Positions 54,559-63,600 of a stretch of 64,000 bases of DNA are shown here, one piece after another. How positions within the stretch are numbered: the stretch's first letter is position 1; the number at the start of each line of letters is the position of its first letter. The stretch spans positions 434,378 to 498,377 of the forward strand of contig NZ_MKJU01000025.1 in NCBI RefSeq assembly GCF_001854605.1. Reading direction: 5' to 3'. The DNA comes from Pseudoalteromonas amylolytica. Its GTDB lineage: Bacteria; Pseudomonadota; Gammaproteobacteria; Enterobacterales; Alteromonadaceae. The translations under genes were made by a program, and so were the position numbers. The notes under the pieces were generated by a model that was not told the DNA's origin, ran no database searches, and saw only the letters and a list, made by a program, of their open reading frames with translations.

Positions 54559-55395
54559 ATGACCACTCATATCGATTTAAGCAAACTCCCTGAACCCAAC
54601 ATCATTGAATCACTCTCTTTTGAAGATATTTACCAAGCGCGTAAGGCGCGCTTTATCTCTCTTGCGCCTGAATTTTCTCAGGCGCTTGAGCTTGAAAGTG
54701 ACCCTCTAAATGTCTGGTTGCAGGTAGAGAGCTATCAAGAATTACTGCTGCGTCAGCGAATAAATGAAGCGGCGCAATCCAATTTGTTGGCGTTTGCAAA
54801 AAGCGCTGATCTTGAACACCTCGGCGCTTTTTACGGCGTTGAGCGCATTGCAGGCGAGCTAGATGATGATTACCGCACGCGCATTCGTAACAACACCATA
54901 GCCTCTAGCACCGCAGGCAGTGCTGAGCACTATCGCAATCATGCGATTAATGCGGCACCGAGTGATATTAGCGATGTGTCGGTGTTTAGCCCAGGTAACG
55001 GTGAGGTGATCATCACTGTGCTGGCAAAAGCGCCGAGTAACGCTGAAGCGACACTCGAAAAAGTCACCACAGCCGTTACGGATGATGGGGTAAAAATGCT
55101 CACCGACAAACTAGAGGTCAATCTTGCGCACTTGGTCGAAATAGACATCACCGCAGATATTTATCTACAAGATGATACGTCGCAGTCGGTGTTTGATGAA
55201 TTAGAAAGTGCACTGCGTGAAGCGTGGCAACAGCAGGCCCATCTGCAATGGGATTTAGCACCCAGCTGGGTGGCGGCTCAGTTGCACAAAAAAGGGGTGC
55301 GACATGTTGATATTCAAAGCCCTTCTGGTTTACAAAAAATGAGCCATGCCCAGTGTGCTGTGCCGGGAAATATCACGCTCACATTACGCTCATGA
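54559..55395 (+). CDS. Baseplate assembly protein J, cassette 4 (J4)
   Basis: A 278 aa gpJ-like protein. It has LPEPNIIESLSFEDIYQARK, ELLLRQRINEAAQS, LEHLGAFYGVER, DDDYRTRIRNNTIASSTAG and HKKGVRHVDIQSPS. Its N terminus is closest to J1. ATG 54559 has a TTAGGAGTC ribosome site. No terminator separates it from cassette 3 (43 bp gap), so cassettes 3 and 4 can share a transcript. Confidence 0.87.
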   Translation: MTTHIDLSKLPEPNIIESLSFEDIYQARKARFISLAPEFSQALELESDPLNVWLQVESYQELLLRQRINEAAQSNLLAFAKSADLEHLGAFYGVERIAGELDDDYRTRIRNNTIASSTAGSAEHYRNHAINAAPSDISDVSVFSPGNGEVIITVLAKAPSNAEATLEKVTTAVTDDGVKMLTDKLEVNLAHLVEIDITADIYLQDDTSQSVFDELESALREAWQQQAHLQWDLAPSWVAAQLHKKGVRHVDIQSPSGLQKMSHAQCAVPGNITLTLRS

Positions 55396-55402
55396 GGTAG
55401 TG

Positions 55403-56338
55403 ATGCAACAACTGTTACCCCCCAATCATAGCCCACTGCAACTTAAAGGCTTACAAAGTCAGTTCTCGGCCGATGAGTACCATGAAGCCATTGCACAGCT
55501 GACCAGCAACAAGGCGCATCCGCATGATGCGCAGCTCATGTGGTTAGTGTGGGAGTATGGCCTTGAAAGCATTTTGCCTTACAGCCAAGACCTAAGGCAG
55601 ACCCTCAAAGATGGTATCGCATGGCAACGTATTCGTGGTACACCGAAAAGCTTAACCACCGCGCTTGGTTGGCTGGAACTCAATAACGCGCAAATAGAAA
55701 ACACACCAGCGGGGCTACATTATTACACCTATCAAATAGACAGTGGTGACATCCCCGGTGACGAACGCTTGGCTAAAGTCGTCAAGCTGGCACAGTTGTC
55801 TTCCCCTGCTCGCAGCCAGTTGACGCGTGTTTATCATGACTATGATATTCGCAACCAGACATTGTCTGGGCCAAGGTGCGGCTTTGGTCATATTCTCAGT
55901 GATTATTCTGGTGTGGTCTTTACTCATAAGGAAAACCAACTGGTTAAGGCCAGTTTTGGTCGTACCCAGCAGGTTACGGTAGATGCCAGCCCCGAACAGT
56001 TGGAGTTTGGCCATCAACGTACACGTAGTCAAATCAGTGAGCATCTCGACAAGCTTGAAAGTGGTCGTTACTGCTTAACCACCAGCGAACCTTCTGAGTT
56101 GCCGAGTGTTGTGGTGCACGGTCGTATTCACGCCTATCAGCGCACGCTTGCGCAGCGAGTATGGCTCGGTCCTTGGCATGACCGTTGGCAAAATGCAAAG
56201 TGGCAATCTCAGCAACTTTGTAGTGTACAGATTAATCACGTACGCGAGTTGAATGTGTCATCGCTTGGTTTTTCTGGTGCAAGTACGGGTCGCTTGAACA
56301 TCGGTCGCTTAAACCTCAATGCCACGTCATCCAGTTAA
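55403..56338 (+). CDS. Tail protein I, cassette 4 (I4)
   Basis: A 311 aa divergent gpI-like protein. The core shows LMWLVWEYGLESILPYSQ and WQRIRGTPKSLTTALGWL, corresponding to the PWLAW and KGTxGxxKxAL segments of I1-I3. A long C-terminal extension has paired elements (LEFGHQRTRSQISEHLDK ... SLGFSGASTGRLNIGRLNL). ATG 55403 follows the J4 stop by 7 bp with a GAGGTAG ribosome site. The assignment rests partly on its position between J4 and H4. Confidence 0.75.
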   Translation: MQQLLPPNHSPLQLKGLQSQFSADEYHEAIAQLTSNKAHPHDAQLMWLVWEYGLESILPYSQDLRQTLKDGIAWQRIRGTPKSLTTALGWLELNNAQIENTPAGLHYYTYQIDSGDIPGDERLAKVVKLAQLSSPARSQLTRVYHDYDIRNQTLSGPRCGFGHILSDYSGVVFTHKENQLVKASFGRTQQVTVDASPEQLEFGHQRTRSQISEHLDKLESGRYCLTTSEPSELPSVVVHGRIHAYQRTLAQRVWLGPWHDRWQNAKWQSQQLCSVQINHVRELNVSSLGFSGASTGRLNIGRLNLNATSSS

Positions 56339-56341
56339 TTT

Positions 56342-56381
56342 CGTCAGATAACCCATCTGCACCTAGGTTAGCTGACGTTTT
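56342..56381 (+). terminator. Intrinsic terminator T5 between I4 and H4
   Basis: 12 bp arms (11 paired) CGTCAGATAACC/GGTTAGCTGACG with a 12-base loop, followed by TTTTCTT. It splits cassette 4 between its wedge genes and its fibre genes. Confidence 0.75.
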
Positions 56382-56435
56382 CTTACCTTTGTCATCTTGC
56401 AACTAATAAGTTGCCAATCTTTTTTGGAATAAACT

Positions 56436-56984
56436 ATGAGCAACCCAACCACATTTACCCCTGTAGTGTGGACTGAGCAAGGTCTGAGTAAATTACTCAG
56501 CGCCTCGCAACAGGGCATTAGCATGGCAATTACCCATGTATCAGCGGGTGACCAAAGCTACACCCCCAGTGCCACCCAAACTGCGCTGCGCAACGAGCAA
56601 CAAAGAGTGCTTATTGGCGGCGCAGAGATTTTAAATAATACCCAACTGCGCTTTAGTGCACTGTTTGATGGCCCGAGTGAATATCCGGTCAAAGAAGTGG
56701 GTATTTGGTCAGATACCACCTTAGTGGCGGTTTACAGCGTGCCCGACGAGCAGTTGAACTTTAAGGCCGCCGATGCGGCGTGGCTTGAAGTATTTACGCT
56801 CAATGTGTCGGCACTGCCTAGCCAAAATGTGACCTGCTCGGTGGGAATTAATAACGCCAATGTGTTTTTAACCCAAGAGTTACTCACCATGACCTACGCA
56901 CAAACCCTACAAAGTAAAAACCTCATTCAACAAGCACATCAAAACATGCTGCTCAATTTACGCCTTCGAAAAGCTGGCCTGTAA
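56436..56984 (+). CDS. Fibre adaptor, gpH N-terminal-like, cassette 4 (H4)
   Basis: A 182 aa protein with FTPVVWTEQGLSKLLSASQQG, HVSAGDQSYTPSATQTALRN and YPVKEVGIWSDTTLVAVYSV, aligned with H1 and H2. It ends in NLRLRKAGL like the C-terminal end of H2 (LYNELAQKGVL). F4 follows after 9 bp. It carries only the adaptor domain. Confidence 0.8.
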   Translation: MSNPTTFTPVVWTEQGLSKLLSASQQGISMAITHVSAGDQSYTPSATQTALRNEQQRVLIGGAEILNNTQLRFSALFDGPSEYPVKEVGIWSDTTLVAVYSVPDEQLNFKAADAAWLEVFTLNVSALPSQNVTCSVGINNANVFLTQELLTMTYAQTLQSKNLIQQAHQNMLLNLRLRKAGL

Positions 56985-56993
56985 GGAATAAAT

Positions 56994-59900
56994 ATGACTC
57001 TAGAAGCACAAATTGCCGATATTAATAAGCTGGTGGCTGAACAAACCGCCGAATACTCTAAACTTACCCAAGATATTAGTGCAGGCTTAACTGAAATCGA
57101 CACGGTCGCCCAGGATATGGCGGCAACGCATGCGTTGATTAAAGGCAATCATCAGGCCATTAATGATTGGCAAACCAAAACCGGTAAAGTTACCCTCAAA
57201 GACTTAAACGGGCAAAGTTATCAAGTAGATACACTCCCAAGCCTTATTAATGAGTCGCAAAAAATAAACCCACACCCACAGGTGATGACTAAGGCTCAGT
57301 TTGATGCGCTGCGTGAAATACGTAAGCAGCAATATGCAGGCTCAGGGTTTGTGGAATGGGGGTTTGGCGATGCCGCTGCAAACGCCATCAATGATGGTAT
57401 GTGGGCATATGAAAACCAACTTAACCTAGGCCGTTCAGGGAAAGCGAGTGGCTGGGTAGGGCAAGATAAATCGTCAACCCCGTTCCCTAAAGTTGTGGTG
57501 GATGGAGTATCACATGAGTTACAATCGGTTGATTATCCATATGGCATTGCAAGTACCAAGTTTCCACCCGCACCCGATGGCACTAAAACCTATGACTCAT
57601 CAACGGGTAAAGTCACCCAACATGCAAGCGCAGCGGAAGCATTCGAAGGGGTAGTAACGAATGGTGACTTTAGAAATGGTGCGGAAGGCTATAGCACTGC
57701 TAATGGTATGCACATAGAAGTAAGCAACTCAATTTGTCGATGTATCGGAAATGGTCAAGCAAACAACCAGTTAGGTATTACTCATACGATGGAAGAAGGT
57801 AAAGAGTATATTGTTGAAGTTGTTACTGGTGACATAACGCATCCAGATGCGGCAATTTATATTAGTGGGGTAAAGCATAAACTAAGAGCCAACACGCATA
57901 ATAGAGTTAAGTTTATCTACGATTCTGTTTACTTTTACCCTTGTCGCTTTGAGCTAGCATCTGATGGAAAGTATGCAGATCTGCGTTCAATATCTATAAA
58001 ACCAGCCACAGAGCAGGTGATCACCTCACGCAAAGACTTGGTGTTTTTAGAGTCATGGCATGAAAAAATTGCCGATAAGGATGTGGTGTATCCGCTGGGC
58101 AATGTACAGTATGGCGCTAGCGCCTACGAGGGCATTACTCTTGCCAATACGCTTGTTGCTCAAGGTTATTCGGCGTTCGGCCAATGGGATAGCAGTACCA
58201 AAGGCTATGGGGTTAAATGGTCAACACTCTCTGATGCTAATCGCATTAAGTTTTTAAAAAATCCTGAGCATAATATTTACTACGACCCAGAAGCCAAAGC
58301 CTATATTCAGGTGCGGTATCGTATTCGTGTCATTGAAGGGCATGGCGATAATTGGTACGGACCTACGGCGACGCAAGGGTCTGGCTACTTAGATTTTTCG
58401 CCAAGAGAGCACATTAGACCTCAAGGAATGAGAGTTGAAACAGCGAGCGATTGGCGAATGGGTTATCCGCTGTTCGCTAATGGTACGTTCTCTACTGCAC
58501 GTTATCCGATGGAGCATCAGGATGTTGGACTTTATGGCGCGGTTGCAGCGCAGAATGTGAAAGATGTGAACTCAGGCCATGAAGGCCTGTGTTTTGCTAC
58601 GCCAATTGCGCTAGTGCAACGCTTAAATCAGGGGGCTTATCATCCAGCTTACAATCCTATGGGTTGTGGTAATTTTACGCGTCCAGATGGCTGGGGTATA
58701 ACGCGTTGGTATAACCCCAAGTTTGCAAATATAGAGCCTACGTCTCCTTTAGAGTGTTTCACGTTGGATTATGGAAATCCGAACCACATGGCTGGTGCGC
58801 CTGCCCACGGTAGTTGGAAAAAGTTTGGTTCTATCGCGGGTAGTGATGCTAATTCAGGACGTAGAGATCAGTACAAGTTCTACGACGCTATCTATGCTGG
58901 CCAAGTTGAAGACTTACGCTTAAACGCCAATAAGTTGGATATTAATCAGCTGCGTGACGAAGCGATGCGTAAAGCGGTTGCAGGGACATTACGCGGAAAA
59001 GAAAAGCTGCCCTTTACTCGAACGTATACTTTTGTTAAATCAGGCGGCTTCTTTAACAACACAGGCTACTGGCTAGGCGAAAATGGCTCGGCACATCTGA
59101 ATACTGAGAACTTAATCGCAAAATTCGGAAAAAGGCCAAGCCCTGCACCAGTAGCATCTGCGCTAACGGGTTCTTACCACTGCGGCGCTGGATATATTTA
59201 CCGTCATGATACTCAGCAGCTATTGCCAATTATTAACAAGTATTCGCCAGATGACTTGTTATATATTCGTACAGAGCAAGATGTGCCCAATGGCACACTG
59301 CTGACTATGATATGGTCGTATGATACACAATTAGAGATGCCAAGTGCAGAATTCGACTCTCTCCCTTGGGTAGATATTATCGGCTACCCTGAGCGTATTG
59401 CATCGACTTTCCCTGATGGTGTGATTGGTCAGTGGATCCCACAGTTACCAAATGGTGGTAGCCAAGACTTCAAGCTTAATCGAAAAGCCAGCCAACCCCT
59501 AACGTGGGCAATGTCACTGGATGATGGTAGCAGTTGGAACTCGGGCAGTTTAGCGATTAACAGTACGAAGAATGCTTATGTGTCTCCTGCAGAGGCCGCG
59601 CGCGTTCAACTTATTTATTATTGTGCTGATGCAGGCTTTACTACGCCAGCTGTTAATTCACCGGTGTTAGGAACAGTAGGGGATGTTTGGCTTGGTAATG
59701 ATGCACGTAGTAATTTTGGCGCTCGATTACAGCAGTCATTAACAGCCAGTATTGCCACAACAGTGGCCTATACCAGCAATACCTATGTTCCGCTCAACGC
59801 TAAAAACTTGCTTGATGACAAGTTGATAAAGGATGAATTTCCACAGCATCTCGTGCCACCAGCGCTTGGCGGTGAAAAAGGCGCGTATGCCTGTAAAGTA

Positions 59901-60326
59901 CTGCCAACCATCACCAATTACAGAGGATTACTGTATATGCAGCTTCACGGTGCTCAACTGCAATTGGATAACATCGAGCCCACGTTAGTTTTAGGCAGCG
60001 ATAAAGTGAACCTTGTTGATGACAAAGCTTACATCAAGATAGCGACAAGCCATATGCAAGGCGTGTATCAAAAGGTACGAAACTTCGGGTCTTCAAGTTA
60101 TGACAGTTACCTACAAGCTGGTGATTTAGTGGCTGACCAGCATGGCAATATGGTCTCGGTCGCGACGGGGTTAGTGTATTATCGCAAAGTCACCACCACA
60201 AATTGGGGTGATGACCAGAGTATTCCGATCATAGACAACGAGAATGTTAAAACTGATCTCAACGGCAACACAGTGAAGGTATTTTGCCATCACACCCTGT
60301 TACCACTGGGGATTGCTAGCCACTAA
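56994..60326 (+). CDS. Large tail fibre F4 with inserted sugar-binding-like domain
   Basis: A 1110 aa protein on the F2/F5 backbone: N-terminal coiled coil, WQTKTGKVTLKDLNGQSYQV, QQYAGSGFVEWG and PDGTKTYDSSTGKVTQH. A segment of about 125 residues absent from F2 then follows (residues about 217-340, starting VVTNGDFRNGAEGYS), with the look of a carbohydrate-binding jelly-roll module. The backbone resumes at TSRKDLVFLESWHEK and runs to the C terminus ENVKTDLNGNTVKVFCHHTL. Presumed receptor-binding fibre; the NGDF opening is typical of CBM-type domains, but the ligand is unknown. Confidence 0.78.
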   Translation: MTLEAQIADINKLVAEQTAEYSKLTQDISAGLTEIDTVAQDMAATHALIKGNHQAINDWQTKTGKVTLKDLNGQSYQVDTLPSLINESQKINPHPQVMTKAQFDALREIRKQQYAGSGFVEWGFGDAAANAINDGMWAYENQLNLGRSGKASGWVGQDKSSTPFPKVVVDGVSHELQSVDYPYGIASTKFPPAPDGTKTYDSSTGKVTQHASAAEAFEGVVTNGDFRNGAEGYSTANGMHIEVSNSICRCIGNGQANNQLGITHTMEEGKEYIVEVVTGDITHPDAAIYISGVKHKLRANTHNRVKFIYDSVYFYPCRFELASDGKYADLRSISIKPATEQVITSRKDLVFLESWHEKIADKDVVYPLGNVQYGASAYEGITLANTLVAQGYSAFGQWDSSTKGYGVKWSTLSDANRIKFLKNPEHNIYYDPEAKAYIQVRYRIRVIEGHGDNWYGPTATQGSGYLDFSPREHIRPQGMRVETASDWRMGYPLFANGTFSTARYPMEHQDVGLYGAVAAQNVKDVNSGHEGLCFATPIALVQRLNQGAYHPAYNPMGCGNFTRPDGWGITRWYNPKFANIEPTSPLECFTLDYGNPNHMAGAPAHGSWKKFGSIAGSDANSGRRDQYKFYDAIYAGQVEDLRLNANKLDINQLRDEAMRKAVAGTLRGKEKLPFTRTYTFVKSGGFFNNTGYWLGENGSAHLNTENLIAKFGKRPSPAPVASALTGSYHCGAGYIYRHDTQQLLPIINKYSPDDLLYIRTEQDVPNGTLLTMIWSYDTQLEMPSAEFDSLPWVDIIGYPERIASTFPDGVIGQWIPQLPNGGSQDFKLNRKASQPLTWAMSLDDGSSWNSGSLAINSTKNAYVSPAEAARVQLIYYCADAGFTTPAVNSPVLGTVGDVWLGNDARSNFGARLQQSLTASIATTVAYTSNTYVPLNAKNLLDDKLIKDEFPQHLVPPALGGEKGAYACKVLPTITNYRGLLYMQLHGAQLQLDNIEPTLVLGSDKVNLVDDKAYIKIATSHMQGVYQKVRNFGSSSYDSYLQAGDLVADQHGNMVSVATGLVYYRKVTTTNWGDDQSIPIIDNENVKTDLNGNTVKVFCHHTLLPLGIASH

Positions 60327-60342
60327 TTAGGTGGCTTTTTCT
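60319..60342 (+). terminator. Intrinsic terminator T6 after F4
   Basis: AGCCAC-TAATTAG-GTGGCT stem overlapping the F4 stop codon, followed by TTTTCTTTTC. Confidence 0.75.
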
Positions 60343-60402
60343 TTTCAATCAACGCGTAACAACAGCACTTTAAATGACGATGGGTCAGTCTATCTGTCTA
60401 CA

Positions 60403-60417
60403 GGTCAAACTTGACCG
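60403..60417. promoter_or_regulatory. Palindrome of the GGTCA-N4-TGACC type, copy 3
   Basis: GGTCAAACTTGACCG, identical over 15 bases to copy 2 at 50185-50199. It lies in the 295 bp gap between F4 and F5, the same relative place as copy 2 after F2. The rest of this gap also holds a CTAAAGCACG/CGTGCTTTAG hairpin near 60490 and no credible gene. Confidence 0.5.
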
Positions 60418-60621
60418 ATATTCTTGGCTAATTCTGGTTAAAGTGTCGTTATTGTGGGCAAAGTTAAACATACTTTGTTTGCAAGCCACACTAAAGCACG
60501 CTCGTGCTTTAGTTCAATGGCTGAACGTGGTCTGTTGGAAGCCACACTCAGCCTTCTAACTTACTCGTTGGATACATGAGCTTTGAGTTAATACTCATAA
60601 GCTTATGTAAAGGAAAGGAAA

Positions 60622-63600
60622 ATGACAATCGAAGCACAAATCGCTCAGTTGCAGCAAGCTGCCGCTGAGCAAACTGATGCCAGTTTAAAACTGGCATCAG
60701 ATGTCACCGACAGTATCAATGAAATTGATCAGGTCAAGGTCGACATTAATCAAACCCATGAACTCATTAAAAGTAATCACCAAGCCATCAATGACTGGCA
60801 AACCAAAACCGGTAAAGTCACCTTAAAAGACTTTAACGGGCAGAGCTATCAGGTGGATACACTGCCAAGCTTGATAGGTGAAGCACAAAAAATTAATCCA
60901 CACCCAGAGGTGATGAGCAAAGCGCAATTTGATGCGCTGCGTAAATTACGCAAACAACAGTTTGCAGGGAGTGGGTTTGTAGAGTGGGGCCAACACTGGG
61001 CAAGTGCGGGGGCACATCGAGTGGTAAACCAGGGAATGTGGGAACAAACCAATGGGGTGTTACACATGGGTATTAACTCTAGCTCTACGGGGCAAGGAGA
61101 GTCCACAACCAAGTACCCCATCGCAGTAGTCGATGGTGTAGAGTTACGCTTAGATTACGTTGCGAGAAACACCAACTGGTGTGATATACGATTCCCACCA
61201 GCTCCTGATGGCACTAAAACCTATGACTCAGCCACGGGTCAAGTAACGCAGCATGCCAGTGCAGCAGAGGCTTTTGGTGGTGTAATCAAACAAGCCGCAT
61301 TTAGTGTCGCTTACGATTTACCCGTAACAGCACAGGAGAATAAACCTTGGCATATGCTTTCTAGCCCCTCTCGTGGCACGGCTAGCATTGCTAATGGCAA
61401 ACTAACGGTTATTGATGATGGCACCGGTGGTGAAGACAAAGTTAACTATGCAAAACAAGACTTTGTTTTAGAGCCAAATACTACGTATAGAGCAACTTAT
61501 TATTTAGCACAGTATCAACGTAGCGGCGGTGTGTCAGGTATTAACTTTATCCAAAATAGTACAGGCTCTGAAAAGATAAACTTTGTTGAACATGCCACTG
61601 GCGACTCGGGTCGTTTTGATGTGGAGTTTACAACGGGTTCTGAGGGCGGCAACTATTATATTGTTTTATATGCAGGTGATAACGGCTTTGCGAGCTACTC
61701 GCACGTATCAGTGAGCAAGGTAACTGAGCAGGTCATCACCTCTCGCAAAGACTTGGTGTTTCTTGAGTCATGGCATGAAAAAATCTCAGACAAAGATGTG
61801 GTGTACCCCCTTGGCAACGTACAGTTTGGCGCAAGTACCTATCAAGATGTCCCGCTGTTAAATAACCTTGTTGCACAAGGCTACTCAGCGTTTGGCCAGT
61901 GGGACCAAAATACCAAAGGGTTTGGCGTTAAATGGTCCACATTGTCAGCGGCCAACCGTTTAAAGTTTTTAAAAAATCCTGAGCACAATATTTACTACGA
62001 CCCAGAGACTAAGGCCTATTGTCAGGTGAGATATAGGATCCGAGTAGTAGAAGGGCTAGGCGACCAATGGTCATCGTGCCAAGCGCAAAATAAGCCCGGC
62101 AATTTATTTGGGTATGAGGCCTCTGCTGGTGAGCATGTTGTTGCCCGAGGTGCAAAATCAGATACATTTTCTGAATACCGTAATGAGTCTAATATGAACA
62201 CGTCGTTTAGAACTAATGACCCTATCTATGGGCTAGACTCGGTAGGCGCGGGCGAAACGTTTTGGCGTGAAAGAGGGATCGCACTAGGTAAATGTTTTGC
62301 TGTGCCAATAGCGTTGGTACAACGTTTAAACCAAGGCGCTTATCATCCAACTTACAACCCGATGGGGACGGGCAAGCGTCGAATTTCAGGTGGATATTAT
62401 TACCATTGGTTTGAGACACATAACGCTTTAACTGAAATCAGCTCAACATTTGACTGTTTTGATGTGACCGCAAATAACGGTGGCGGCAATATTGGACCAA
62501 ATTGTGGCTGGGCAAATATTGCTACTGGATCAAGCCACAGTGGACGAGTAGATCAATATGTTTTTTATGACGCTATATACGCAGGTCAAGTGGAAGACTT
62601 ACGCTTAAATGCCAATAAGTTGGATATAAATCAACTACGAGAAGAGGCGCTTAGTAAAGCGGTGGCGGGTACGTTCAGAGGAAAAGAGAGTGTTCCATTC
62701 ACCTATTTTGAACATAAATATGGGGTAACGCTCGCAGCCCGTGCATCATACAATGCCGCCAATGCTGGTGGCTCTATAGAATTTGCAATTGATGCGGGCA
62801 GTTCACCAATCAATGAGTATTTATCAGATAAAACTAATATTGGATATTATGTTTACAACCAAAGTGGGGCTGCGTTGTATATTCCTCATTTGCCAAATCC
62901 TAAAATAAGCTACGTACATTGGCCTTACTCAGGTGGTAGTCAAACAACGTGTTACATCTACTCCACAGAGAATAAAGTCTCACAGTTTAATGCGCTATTT
63001 TCAGTAGGTGATGTCCTGCATATAGGTGTGTTGAGGCGTAAGCCCGCACAGTTCGACTCACTCCCATGGGTAGACATAGTCGGTCATCCCGAACGTATTG
63101 CGGCAACCTTCCCAGACGGAGTCGTGGGCAAGTGGTTACCAAAGTTACCTGATGACTCATATGGATACCCGCTCAACCGCAAAATGGTAGGCAGTACATT
63201 AAATGCCACTTATACGCGTGACTTAGGGGCAAGCTGGACTAACTCAAATGTTGGCTTTGACAGTGTTAAAAATACCAGTTCAGGCAGTTGGAACCCTGAT
63301 ATTGTCGCATTACTTAGCTATCAAGTATTTGCCAATAACACGCAGGCGCAAAGCTTAAAGCCCGTGATAGGTGATGTAGGTAATGTTTATGCAACACAAG
63401 CCCATCGTATCGACTATGGTAATCGCCTACAACATAGCTTGAATAACACCGTTGGTACAAGGGCGGATAGTCCACACTTTCAAGAAGAGCTTGTAGTGAC
63501 CAAAATAGGCAAACACTATCCGTCAAGCAAACTTACTTGGACCAACAGAGCTGGTGATGAGCCAAGGCATGTGCCGCTTAGTCTAGACAGTCAAGAAGAG

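Noticed and set aside
60374-60559. 61-codon ORF between F4 and F5
   Set aside because: No ribosome site, no family-like composition, and it reads through the palindrome and hairpin of the gap.
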